NCBI GenBank assembly: GCA_018350325.1
Contig: JAEVLN010000008.1
Span: 2,809,794 to 2,873,793, forward strand
Direction: 5' to 3'
DNA: 64,000 nucleotides
DNA from: Globodera rostochiensis
Taxonomy: Eukaryota > Nematoda > Chromadorea > Rhabditida > Heteroderidae
Positions 43,433 through 53,350 of the stretch are shown in pieces (the first letter of the stretch is position 1; the number at the start of each line of letters is the position of its first letter). The translations under genes and the position numbers were made by a program. The notes beneath the pieces are model-generated. The model did not search any database and was not told the origin of the DNA. It saw only the letters and a program-made list of their open reading frames with translations.

Positions 43433-43704
43433 TTCCATAAAATTACAAATACATATGTATTTAAATTTCCAGCTGAAAAGTTTCGGAAAAATGACGTAAT
43501 TTCCGACTAAAAACATGTTTTTCGTGCATATCTCGCCAATATAAAGCAGCAGAAAAAACAACCAAAGATTACAAATACAGTATCGGACATAAGTATATGC
43601 CCAAAACATATTTGGATATGAAAATTGTCATAGCAGCTTTTAAAGCTGTTGAAGCCAGCCAATTAACTGAAAATGGGGGTCATTTTGAAAAAAATCCCTG
43701 ACTA

Positions 43705-44198
43705 TGAGGGCTTGGAAAAAATTTTCTGCAAAAAACTGTCATATGGGGCAGATAGCCCACAAAATTCTCTACAAGATCGCCCTTTGGCTTTAAGCTCTCC
43801 GACATTCGCCCGAAGAGTTAGGCATGGGGTGAATAATTTTTGTCGACATCCCTCACCAGGGGTACTGTAGTCGCATTGTAGAAAAACCAGATTTACATGG
43901 TTTAGGGGGAAGCAATTTGTCTGATCTTTGACAATACTAAAGTAGAAGGCTGTTACATATTTTATGAAAACAAACCAGGAGATTCGCAAGGTAAACTTGC
44001 GAGTTTTTACAATTCCATTCCAAGAATTTGACCTACAGTACCCCTGGTGAGGGATGTCGACAAAAATTATTCACCCCATGCCTAACTCTTCGGGCGAATG
44101 TCGGAGAGCTTAAAGCCAAAGGGCGATCTTGTAGAGAATTTTGTGGGCTATCTGCCCCATATGACAGTTTTTTGCAGAAAATTTTTTCCAAGCCCTCA
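43705..44198. repeat. Perfect inverted repeat, 166-bp arms, about 162-bp loop
   Basis: Left arm 43705-43870 and right arm 44033-44198 are reverse complements with no mismatch that I can find; outermost bases tgagggct / agccctca. The same arm reads as an identical ORF fragment on both strands, which is a consequence of the palindrome and not a gene. A foldback transposon or a hairpin-RNA-forming locus are both possible. Confidence 0.95.
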
Positions 44199-45479
44199 GA
44201 TAAAATTGGTATCGTTCTTTGCTCTTGTCACCCTATAAATTAAAAACGACGAATAATCAATTGTTTATTCGAGTGGGTGGACAATTTCGGTGGAAAGCAT
44301 TTTTTGCTTTAAATGCTTTTGTTTTCATTAAAGGGAAAAATATGTAAATAAATTTTGGTTTTACGAAAAACTGAACTGAAACGAACAAGCACAACTTACT
44401 TTAACCCGCTCCCCCCCCCCCCCCCCCAAACATTTGAAAATCATTGGAAGTGGTTGGGGGGAGGTGACTTTTGAAGGGCGCTCGCAGGAGGGATGGAATT
44501 GGCGAGGAAAGCAATGAGCAAACAGTTTCAAATGTATTATGTGATGAGTGGGCAGAGATTGAGCGAGTTGAAGGGATGAAGGAGGGGGGGGGGGGAGGGG
44601 GGGGGGAAGGAATGAAATGATGTGGCGATGGGCAGAGGGTACGTAAAGATACGCGATCCAAGCGGCGGGAAGTTGGAAGAATGATTGGTGAGAATGATAT
44701 GTAAATTGGTCGATTGTGTGGTGATGGTTGGGCTGATAAAATTGGTGAACGTAATGATGGGAAATGGTGGGGGGGAAATGAGGGGGGGAGAATGATCGTT
44801 TTTTAGTTTAAGAAAAAATATTTCGTAAGCAAAAGTAATAATCCTTTTGCACTTACTTTCCGTCCTCCTCTTCCCCTTAACACATAAGTGCCATTTTCCA
44901 TCGGAATTAAACGCAAAAATGCATTGTGCTGGCCCCCTTCAGCAGGAAGAGCAATTGAACACCCGCGGGGGAAAGGGGAGGGGGGGGGGAAGGGGGGGGG
45001 AGGGGGGGGGGGGTACCCGGCACATCGAAAACACGGCTCTTCCACCGCCCATCAGTCAGCCATCCGAACGTTTCCAGCCAAGCAAAATGCATTAATTTTG
45101 TTTGGCCAAAAGAGGACGGACCTTTAGAGAATAGAGAAGCATAAAGCAATGCATTAGAGAAAAGAAGAAGGAGGAGGAGAAAGTGGGAAAGGTGAAGAGA
45201 AGAGAGAGAGAGAAAGGAAATAATAGGAAAGAATGGACGGCTGCAAATTATTTCTTTACGCGAGCTTTTACGCGAATGTATGTCTGGTGTTAAAGTTGAC
45301 AAAATAAAGAGGGAAAAGGCGGAGAGAGAGTGTCAAAAAGGAGGAGAGCAAGACAAGCAGAGGAAAAGTTAAAAACAAAAATGGGCCGGGGGGGGGGGTG
45401 ATTGGAAAGTTAATGAGGGAGGTGGGGGGGGGGGAGATTGGGAGGTTATGTGAGATTGGGCATTAATGTGGCTAGCATT

Positions 45480-45645
45480 TGAGAGGGGGGGGGGGGGGTG
45501 TTAAGGCATATTATAAGGGGGGGGGGTGATTAGGCATATTTATGGGGGGGGGGGGTGAATAGGCATATTTATGGGGGGGGGGGGGGGTGATTAGGCATAT
45601 TTATGGGGGGGGGATGATTAGGCATATTTATGGGGGGAGGGGATT
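45480..45645. repeat. Tandem repeat of G-run plus gattaggcatatttatg
   Basis: Five to six degenerate units, each a run of 8-13 G followed by tgattaggcatatttat. G-run length varies between units. Confidence 0.8.
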
Positions 45646-46275
45646 GTGGGAAATTATGAAACAGCTTAAGGAACGAATGAATGATGGCACCGCTGTCAAA
45701 AGGTCCTACGGGAAAATGTGCCCTAATGAAAAAGCGTTCAATTATGGCCAATTTGTTGGTCGAGATGTTAGCAGAAGTTGATGCAAGTGAACCGATGACA
45801 GCTAAATTAAGTGTTCACGTAGGGGACATTATGAACGATTTTCGATTAATGGGACCTTTTGAGGAATGATTACAAATTTATCGAGAGGAGAAAGAGGGGA
45901 GGGGGAGGGGGGCGGGGGGTCTGTTTTGGATGAAAGGGAAGGGAAGGGAATGAATGAATGAACGGTCAACAACAAACAATTACCTAATGTGAAAATGCGA
46001 ATGATTGGTTTATGTAATTAAAAACGATAAATGATCGAGAGAAGTGATCGGAGTTTAGCAAACGTTCTCCCCAACCTCTCCATGTTATTGTTCCCTTGCT
46101 CTTTTTTTACAATTTTCGGTCCCAATTTGAAAATTTACGGTAGTGGCCACCAGTTTTACTGTTCCAAGGATTTTGAATCCGTCCTTTGTTCTGTTCTGAA
46201 ATCTTAGAACAGAACAGAACAGGTCAAGCTGAACAGGAAAACACTGATGGCCACTAGAGTCGGCGGAGCTGTACA

Positions 46276-46422
46276 CGGGCCTGTTTCAATTATTACTTTT
46301 AACTTTGAAGATTTTTACTTTAACTTTTAGCGTTTCAATTCACACTTTATTTTTTAAAGGAACAATTGAAACTTTAACATTGAACTTTTAACAAGTTAAA
46401 AGTAAAGAATGAAACAGGCCCC
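46276..46422. mobile_element. MITE-like foldback, about 147 bp
   Basis: Left end cgggcctgtttcaatta and right end agaatgaaacaggccccg are inverted repeats. Inside, the left half reads ttactttttaac-like sequence and the right half its complement (gttaaaagtaaag). Non-coding. Confidence 0.6.
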
Positions 46423-46650
46423 GAGCTGAGGGCATCCTTTCACGTCCATTTCTCTCTATTCCCATGACGATGATCTCCGATCGAAGATTAGGGGACAAAT
46501 TCTTCATCCTTCCGCCTCTCTTTTCACTTCCCGTTTCCTTTCCGTCCTATCCTTTGCTCCTTTCCTCTCTTCCGTCCGTTTTCTTTCCAATTTACCCCCC
46601 CCCCCCCCCCCCCCCCCCCCTATAATTACAGCACTTTTCTCATTTTAGGC

Positions 46651-48037
46651 AGCGGTGGACTTAAAAAAATATGTCGTCGTGTGCCCTTTCCGTCTGCACA
46701 AATTGCCCATTTTGCCGATATTTGTGCTGCCCGACGAATCAATGAATTGTTCTGCTGCCGAAGTCTGTCAATTTGCGTCTCATGGCCGTAAATTTATTAT
46801 CGAAACTGTAAGGAATTGGCCTAAAGTTGTTTTTAGTGTTTGGCTAATAAATTTTTCGTTAATTTCGGTATCGGTTACCGTATAAAGCGAAATTTGGGTT
46901 GGTCATCGGTAAATTTGCCGATTTTTACCACGGTATTGCCGTGCCGAACACTAATTGTGGCTTTTTCCTAAATAATTTGTATTTCTACAAAAGTTATCGG
47001 CTGATTCTGATCGTGCCGATGTGTACGCTTTCATGCAAAACATTTTCCGGACCAACGAACCGATCACTTGTGCCATCCGTCAGTGCTTTTGTTGGGTTGC
47101 CGCCGATCACACATTAAAAACAGCATATTTTTAATGCAAAATCAATTAGAATGGACGGCATTTCCGGTTCCATTTCTTCCCAATTTGGCATATTTTCAGA
47201 AAGCTCCGCCTTGGACACCTCACAAATATTCGCGAATATTTGTGCAGATTGTTTCCAAGTTTGTCAAAATTCGTCCCGTCAATTAGCGCATTTGGCCACA
47301 CATTTTCAGTATGATTTGTCCCTTGTGGCCAAAGACACTGACGGGGGGACATTAATCGCAATTTGTTTAAATACGCTTTGTGAGTTTGATGAACAAAAGG
47401 AATACACGGAAGAGCCGGCGGACAACAAAAGGGAATTTGGAGAGGGTTTGATTTGATTCAAATAAGGGATCAGAGATCGGTGATCATCGATCACTTCTGA
47501 AGAGATCCGCAACGGCCCTTACACATCCAAAAACGCCAACCGACTCGCCGTGTACATCGATTGGGTGGAGAGGAACGTCGGCTTTTTGTCCCCGGAGACC
47601 ATTAGACGCGCGATGAAGTTGGAGATTCTGGCTGTTCATCCGGCATATGCCCGGTGGGTGTGCCTTGGGGACAAGGATTTATCGATTAGATCATCCGGAC
47701 TCTGATCAGCGAATGTCTTCTCAACTCGTTCAGACTCGGTTTGGCCTCCCACCTGCTCCGTTCTTCCGTCCAGTTGGCCCTTTCGTCCGGATGTTCCCAT
47801 TTAATCACCTGCGCAACCGCCGTCGCCTCCCAAAATTTGTTAAGAAAAGTTGCTTATTTTGTTGTCATCGTTTTTTGCGTTCAAAAATCTCTGAACACTT
47901 CCCGAATTTCTTAGTTTGGCTTCAAATCCGTCAAAAAGGTCCTTTTTCGCACTTTCCTCGACGACGGAGTGCCAATTTTTGTCGGAGTCCATGACAACGG
48001 GGAAGGAGCAGAACTGATGCTTCTGCCGATCGGATGA
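46651..48037 (+). CDS. GNAT-family N-acetyltransferase (5' end unresolved)
   Basis: Acetyl-CoA-dependent N-acetyltransferase resembling the nematode arylalkylamine/polyamine-type GNAT group. The likely N-terminal exon (46651-46808) reads VVVCPFRLHKLPILPIFVLP then DESMNCSAAEV, similar to the EP(M/L)N motif of this group. Next come YDLSLVAKDTDGGTLIAICL, EIRNGPYTSKNANRLAVYID, then LEILAVHPAYAR/LGLASHLLRSSVQLALSSGC, which is the acetyl-CoA pyrophosphate loop R-x-x-G-x-A region split by an intron (about 47653-47729). Then ITCATAVASQ, FGFKSVKKVLFRTFLDDGVP and IFVGVHDNGEGAELMLLPIG-stop at 48035-48037. The C-terminal two thirds is solid. The link from the first exon to YDLSLVAKD, and the true start, are uncertain. 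The substrate is unknown. Confidence 0.75.
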
Positions 48038-48672
48038 CGGAACTTTTTGTTTCAACTTTGATCAGATCATCTTGGTTTTGAAATATCGATTGATCAACTT
48101 TGTTCGGAGGTAATGAAATCACAGAATTGTGTAAATGCGAACGTTTCTCTCCCATTCTTTAAATTTAAATTTTGTATCAGAGGTAAAAAAACCAATGAAA
48201 ATGGACCCCTCCACAAAAATTGTCAAAATGGCAACCGCAGAGATTACATTTCGGGGGACGAATGTTTTGTTTCGGTCTCGAATCCCGACAAAGTCTTCCG
48301 TCGCTCCCCACCCAAACGGCGGGGACAAATGCCCCCGCCGTTCGTTTTACGATCCTCAAAATTCACTTTGCCTTCGTCGGACGGATGCCCTCCCAGCGAT
48401 GCTCTTCTGCAGCCGTCGAAATCCTTTCTCCCCCTCAGCGATTTTATGGACAATAAAATTGCCGCCGCCTTCGCTCACTTCGAAGATTCCCCCCCCCCCA
48501 ATTCCCCCCCCCCCCCAATTCCCACCAATTCCCCTCCCATCAATGCCGCCCATCCCCAACTTGCGATTGAGGGACAGACGGCGACTTTTATTGCCTTTTT
48601 CTGCGGGTCCGTCCCCCAAAACATTCGCATTGTGCCCCCGAGGGGAACATTCGCCACTTCCCCCCAAAATCG
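48038..48672. other. Intergenic, GNAT to Wnt
   Basis: Contains a long + strand ORF (48113-48748) that overlaps the Wnt first exon in another frame. Its composition is low-complexity Pro-rich and it has no recognisable domain, so I treat it as non-coding. Poly-C tracts at 48489-48515. Confidence 0.4.
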
Positions 48673-51342
48673 ATGGCTTTGTTCGATGGGTGGCAAATTG
48701 TGGGGCTTAAACGCCTTTGGCTGTTCACTTTTCTGCTGGTGGCGCTGACGGCGTTCTTTCCTCGTTCTTCCGTGTCCATCAAATGGCTGTAAGTTGGCAA
48801 CTCTAACGAAGTTGAGGAGTGAGAAAGGCCCCAAATATCGGAGAATTTCAGATCAAAAAAGGAAGTGATCTGAAGAAGCCCTGGGTAGGAAAAAGTCTGT
48901 GGGTCGAGACAGGAAATGTTTGGAAAGACGGGTTGGGATCGAGGGGACTATTGGTGAGCAATCGGCGGGGCCATTGGGCTGATCGGGGTGACCATTGGCT
49001 ATCGATCAGGGGGGCCATTAGGCAATCGATCGGGGGACCATTGGGTAATCGATCGGGGGACCATTGGGTAATTGATCGGGGGGACCATTGGGTAATTGAT
49101 CGGGGGATTTATTGGGTGGTAATCGATCGGGGGGACCATTGGGTAATCGATCGGGGGACCATTGGGTAATCGATCGGGGGACCATTGGGTAATTGATCGG
49201 GGGGACCATTGGGTAATTGATCGGGGGATTTATTGGGTGGTAATCGATCGGGGGGACCATTGGGTAATCGATCGGGGGACCATTGGGTAATCAATCGATC
49301 GGAGGGACGAGTGAGTCGTTCAGCGATCACTGTAGAATAGCACAACAAATAAATATTTCTGCTTCAAATGGAACTGATTTAAATATTAAAACAACGAAAT
49401 TTCAATTTTGCTTCAGGGCACTCCACAGAGTGCAGCCGCCGTGGAACGAATCGGGCAATTGTCCAAGGACAAAAGAAGAGCGAAAAGTGCATGGACTAAT
49501 TAACTATCAAGTGCAACAAAAATGAATTATAAATAATGCCCTTTTTGTTCTCTAAAAGGCCAGAATCTGCGCTCGGCTGCCCGAGTTGATGCCGCACATT
49601 ATTTCGGCCGCCACTCTCACCGTCGACTTGTGCCAATGGACCGTTGCCGACCGCCGATGGAATTGCTCGTCCGTGTTGAGAGCGCCGCACCTTACGAATG
49701 ATTTGACAAGCGGTTTTTGGACTTTTTTTTTTTTGAATTTCAACAAAAGTTTTCACTTTTCAGGCACTAAAGAACAAGGTAAGAGAAATGGCAATTTCAA
49801 TTTTTGCCGCTTCATTGGCAACAAGCGATTAATTTTGATCTTAAAAATCGACTCAGAAAATGATTTGAACCTCAAAAAAGGTTGATCCAACCCAAATTGT
49901 TTTGGATTGATCGGAAAGATCTGATCAACTTGGAAAGATCTGATCGATTCCCCCCCCCCCACAGCCTTTGTGCACGCACTTTCTTCGGCCGCCGTAACCC
50001 ATCAGATTGCCAAGGCATGCTCTTCTGGCCAAATTGGCAATTGTCCTTGCGGATTTGGGGGTGAATAAATTGAATTTGAATGCTCTAAAGATTGGATGAA
50101 GGACATAAAATGGAGAATAAACCAGACAGACTCCCATGTCCTTCTCAGATTCGGTGACCACAACTTCAATTTCGTCCTCCCATCCGTCGGGCCCACCCGC
50201 CGGGGGAAACAACAATTTGTTGCAACCGAATTTGACCGAATTGAGCTACAAATGGAAGGGTTGCAGTGACAATGTAATCCACGGCAGAAGGTAAAAGCTT
50301 TTTGGGCGTATTTCCTTTACTATTTGGGCTTTTGCGCATTAAATGCCATTCAATCGCATCCGATCAATTAGCTAATTAGAGATTATTAATTGTTTCAGAA
50401 TAAGCCGGGAGTGGAGTGACGCAAAATGGCGGCCAAATCCTGTGGATGCGCTCACCAAAATTGCGACGAAGAACCGGTGGAACATTTTGGAGGAGGACGG
50501 CGGGGAGGACGTCCGGTTGATGAAGTTGAAGAGGGTAATAATAATAATATTAAATAGGGCGCGGCATTTAAATCAAAAATTGGGAATAAATTCAGCAAGC
50601 GATGGACGGGAAGCGGAGCGGGCAGAAGGCCAGAATGAACGAGTTCAACAACGAAATCGGCAGACAGGTTGGAGAAGCCGCAGAAGGAAGGCGGTGATTC
50701 GATGCTTTTGAAAATCCATTCTTTTTTAAAATCATTTATAATTATTTGTCAATTCCGTGGGACAGATTGCCGAACAAAGTCTGTACAAAAAGTGCAAATG
50801 CCATGGAGTGTCCAGTTCATGCGACGTGAAGACGTGCTGGTACACTCTTCCACCATTTGAACAAATTGCGGAAACGCTGCGACAACGCTACGACACGGCC
50901 AGGCCGATGCTGTCGATGAACAACTCGAAAAGGCGGTGGAAATCGGTGGAAGACTCGCGGGGATGGCAAAATTTGGTAAAAGCAATGTTTCTGTTTAAAT
51001 AAATGTTTGATTTGTCTGCGCAACCCTGTGAAGGTGTACCTGAGGAGTTCGTCCAACTATTGCGAGCAGAATGTGTCGCTTGGCAGTGTCGGCACGAGGT
51101 CCAGGTTGGCATTTTGGGACTGAAATGGAGTGAATAAATGAAGGGACTGAATGAACTGCTTCAAAAGGGAGTGCAACATCAGCTCGTTCGGTACGGACAG
51201 CTGCGAGTCGTTGTGCTGCGGCCGCGGCTTTTTCGTCTCCCAAATGCGCGTGGAGGAGAATTGCCAGTGCAAATATGTGCACTGCTGTTATATAAAATGC
51301 AAAAAGTGCACGACGACACTGAACAAATATTTTTGCAAATAA
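48673..51342 (+). CDS. Wnt ligand
   Basis: Secreted, lipidated morphogen. Exon 1 (48673-48788) encodes the signal peptide (LKRLWLFTFLLVALTAFFP) and SIKWL. After a repeat-filled 628-bp intron, ALHRVQPPWNESGNCPRTKE, then ARICARLPELMPHIISAATL, CQWTVADRRWNCS, the GTKEQAFVHALSSAAVTHQI exon, ACSSGQIGNCPCG, YKWKGCSDNVIHGR, REWSDAKWRPNP, MNEFNNEIGRQ, and the diagnostic CKCHGVSSSCDVKTCW (with the acylated Ser in CHGVSS). Then YLRSSSNYCEQN, RECNISSFGTDSCESLCCGR, GFF, VEENCQCKYVHCCYIKCKKC and NKYFCK-stop. The full Cys pattern of the C-terminal thumb and finger is present. I cannot assign it to one of the C. elegans paralogues (egl-20, lin-44, mom-2, cwn-1, cwn-2). A Thr/Ser/Asn-rich insertion (TTTSISSSHPSGPPAGGNNN) precedes WKGCSDN. 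Confidence 0.95.
48950..49310. repeat. 24-bp-type tandem repeat in Wnt intron 1
   Basis: About 13 units built on ggtaatcgatcgggggacca + ttgg, with variants (attgatcggggg; atttattgggtggtaatcga). A higher-order block of about five units is itself duplicated (compare 49070-49180 with 49190-49290). Confidence 0.9.
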
Positions 51343-51788
51343 ATTGCTTCGAAAATCTGAAAATGTCCCACAAATTTGTTATTTTAACGTAAAATGCCTT
51401 ATTCAGTTTCATTGCAAATTAAATAGATTTAAAACATTTTCAATTTTATGAATGTGTTTCGCTTTTTACGATGTTTGGGCTAATGACCAAAGGCTGCGAA
51501 ACTCAGTGGGACGCCCTGAGAGGATTAATCCAATTAAAATGAATTTGCGCGAATTAACCCCTCGGGGGTTTGCAGAATCGGCGGCACCTAATGGACAACG
51601 AACGAGTGCGAAAGGATGGAACTTTCCCATCAGTGATCATCACCAGATGGAGGGGAGGGGAGGGACTGAACTGGATTTGAGAAATGATGAGCCTGATCCG
51701 GAATGGTCGGGACACTGATCGCCTATTTAAGCGGGCATTCCTCCGGTTTCACCGCCTCGCCATCTTCAATTTCTCTTCCAAAAGCTTT
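51343..51788. other. Intergenic, Wnt to Cys-rich secreted gene
   Basis: AT-rich end of the Wnt gene followed by purine-rich sequence. No coding feature seen. Confidence 0.5.
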
Positions 51789-52615
51789 ATGTATCGGAAA
51801 ATGACTTTACCCTCCTACACTCTGATCATTTTGCTGTCTCTGTCCATCCGGACAGCTTTCAGCTTCGGCTTTCCCCCGGCCTCCCCTCCGGCGCCGATGT
51901 GTAGTTCTTGTGCCGCGCCTCCGCCTTCCTGTTGTCCGTGTGCTTCTGCTCCGTCTCCGTGTGGCAGGGGTTGTGCAGCAGCGGCACGACTCCACCATTT
52001 CTCCTCTCTGCGCTCGCTGTTCTGGCGCAGAAAACGCGGGGTACGCATTTTGGAAAAATGCCACGCCATGGCTTCATCATGAAAAATAACACAAAGCAAA
52101 GGGATAATCTTTTCCCCAAGTTCAGACCGAACTTGAAGCTCCAACACGCACATTCAATAGCAACGAGTCGCCATGCCCCCGAGGGGATTGGCAACGGCAT
52201 ATGCAAAAGGTAACAAACAAACCTTGCGCATCCTTTTGAAAAGGGCAATTTTAACGAATTCAAAATATGAAAGGAATTCTTTGCCATTCCCCCAAGACAT
52301 AACTTTATCCCCCCCCCCAAGGCGATTATTCCAACCGATCCCTCCGTCTCTGTGCACGCCGTCCATTCTTCGCTCTCTCAACTTTATGATGATCCAATGG
52401 CCTCCGATGAGCACGGACATTCCAACACATTTCTGCTGATGGTCACTTGTGCCAATGCCACAGCTTTCGGGCAAAATCAAAGTGATGGACAAAAAGGGAC
52501 AATTCCGTCGGGGGTCAGTCTGATCAGTTCCGGACGCAATTTCTGTAATGTTCGCGTTCGAGAAGCTGGCGGCGATCAGTCGTTATGGTGCCAAGCGGTT
52601 GCCATCGGTGCCTAA
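51789..52615 (+). CDS. Secreted Cys/Pro-rich protein, possibly ground-like (GRL)
   Basis: The ATG at 51789 opens MYRKMTLPSYTLIILLSLSI, a signal peptide ending near RTAFSFG. It continues into a Pro/Cys-rich segment (PPASPPAPMCSSCAAPPPSC, CPCASAPSPCGRGC) like the low-complexity N-terminal half of nematode ground-like (hedgehog-related) proteins. A later exon (about 52322-52615) gives VSVHAVHSSLSQLYDDPMAS, TFLLMVTCANATAFG, SGRNFCNVRVREAGG and SLWCQAVAIGA-stop, with three spaced cysteines reminiscent of a ground-like domain's C...C...C ending. The middle exon (near 52020-52215) and both junctions are unresolved. The family assignment rests on overall architecture and a few residues, so treat it as tentative. 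If correct, it would be a cuticle or apical-matrix-associated secreted protein. Confidence 0.45.
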
Positions 52616-53350
52616 CTTTTGCATATTTTCTTCCTATTTTTGTACTTTTCTTCCATTTGTCAGTCTTCGCTCGAATGTCTCCGGTTCGGAAATTGCTTCG
52701 GTCCCACAATTTTCGTCTCCGATCGATCGGAAATTTCCAAAGCTCGGGACGCATTCAAAATTTGTTAAAGAATAAAAATGTTTCTGTCTTTGCCATCACA
52801 TCGAGATGGCCACCCCAACCTTCGAAAAAGTACCCATTTTTGTGTCGGATGATTTCGGTCCCGCGTCCCCCCCCCCCCCCCCCCCCCCTCCGTCCCCCCT
52901 CCGTCTTCCGGCATTTCCGAATCCCCCCCCCCGCCCCGCCCACTATTCGCCGCCTTGCGGTCATTGATATGCTTTGATTCCGTTGCCCACTGATTATTCC
53001 GTTAGTGAGTAAACATTTGTCGTCCCTAAATGCCATCCCCCGAGGCAATTGATGCCGTCGGAGAAGCCCCCAGGGCTGAAGAGTGGTGCCAAATTTCTCG
53101 CCTTACTCCAGTGACCGCAAAGATTAATTTCATGGGGGCGGGCATGCATTTATTCGAGCGGGGGAGGTGTGTTTTTCACGCCAAGCCAATACTTTTGACA
53201 ATTTCATTTTTTAAATATTTTGAGCTTTGGGGGAAAGCATCGGAGATATTCAAAGAAGAAGCATCCGGCACTTTGAAAGACTTTCTTCCCCAAACTTGAG
53301 GAGACTCTTTTCATAAATTTGCTTTGTCCAATACCGACACAACTCCGCTA
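52616..53350. other. Intergenic, before DEG/ENaC gene
   Basis: Contains a poly-C tract (52867-52888) followed by more C runs to 52940. No coding feature recognised. The first in-frame ATG of the channel gene is at 53351; the open frame begins slightly earlier. Confidence 0.5.

Larger units (their letters stand above)
44199..46650. other. G-rich low-complexity, gene-poor region
   Basis: No gene recognised in 2.4 kb. It contains poly-G and poly-C runs (44409-44427, 45000-45012, 46597-46620), purine-rich microsatellite sequence (45160-45240), a short repeat at 45480-45650, and the MITE-like element at 46276-46422. A weak ORF at 45689-45869 is unconvincing. The first exon of the GNAT gene might lie near the right end. 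Confidence 0.5.

Noticed and set aside
43702..44243. Identical short ORFs on opposite strands (YSTPGEGCRQKLFT...)
   Set aside because: Pure consequence of the perfect inverted repeat; no start context, domain or homologue.
45569..45869. Overlapping + strand ORFs of about 60 codons
   Set aside because: Short, start in a G-run repeat, no signal peptide, domain or splice context.
47647..47720. Apparent frameshift in the GNAT gene with a GCALGTRIYRL reading
   Set aside because: Joining HPAYAR to LGLASHLL by an intron with gtgggt...ttcag ends restores the acetyl-CoA loop exactly, so no frameshift is needed.
48113..48748. 211-codon + strand ORF ahead of the Wnt gene
   Set aside because: Overlaps the Wnt signal-peptide exon in another frame, is Pro-rich across poly-C tracts, and shows no domain.
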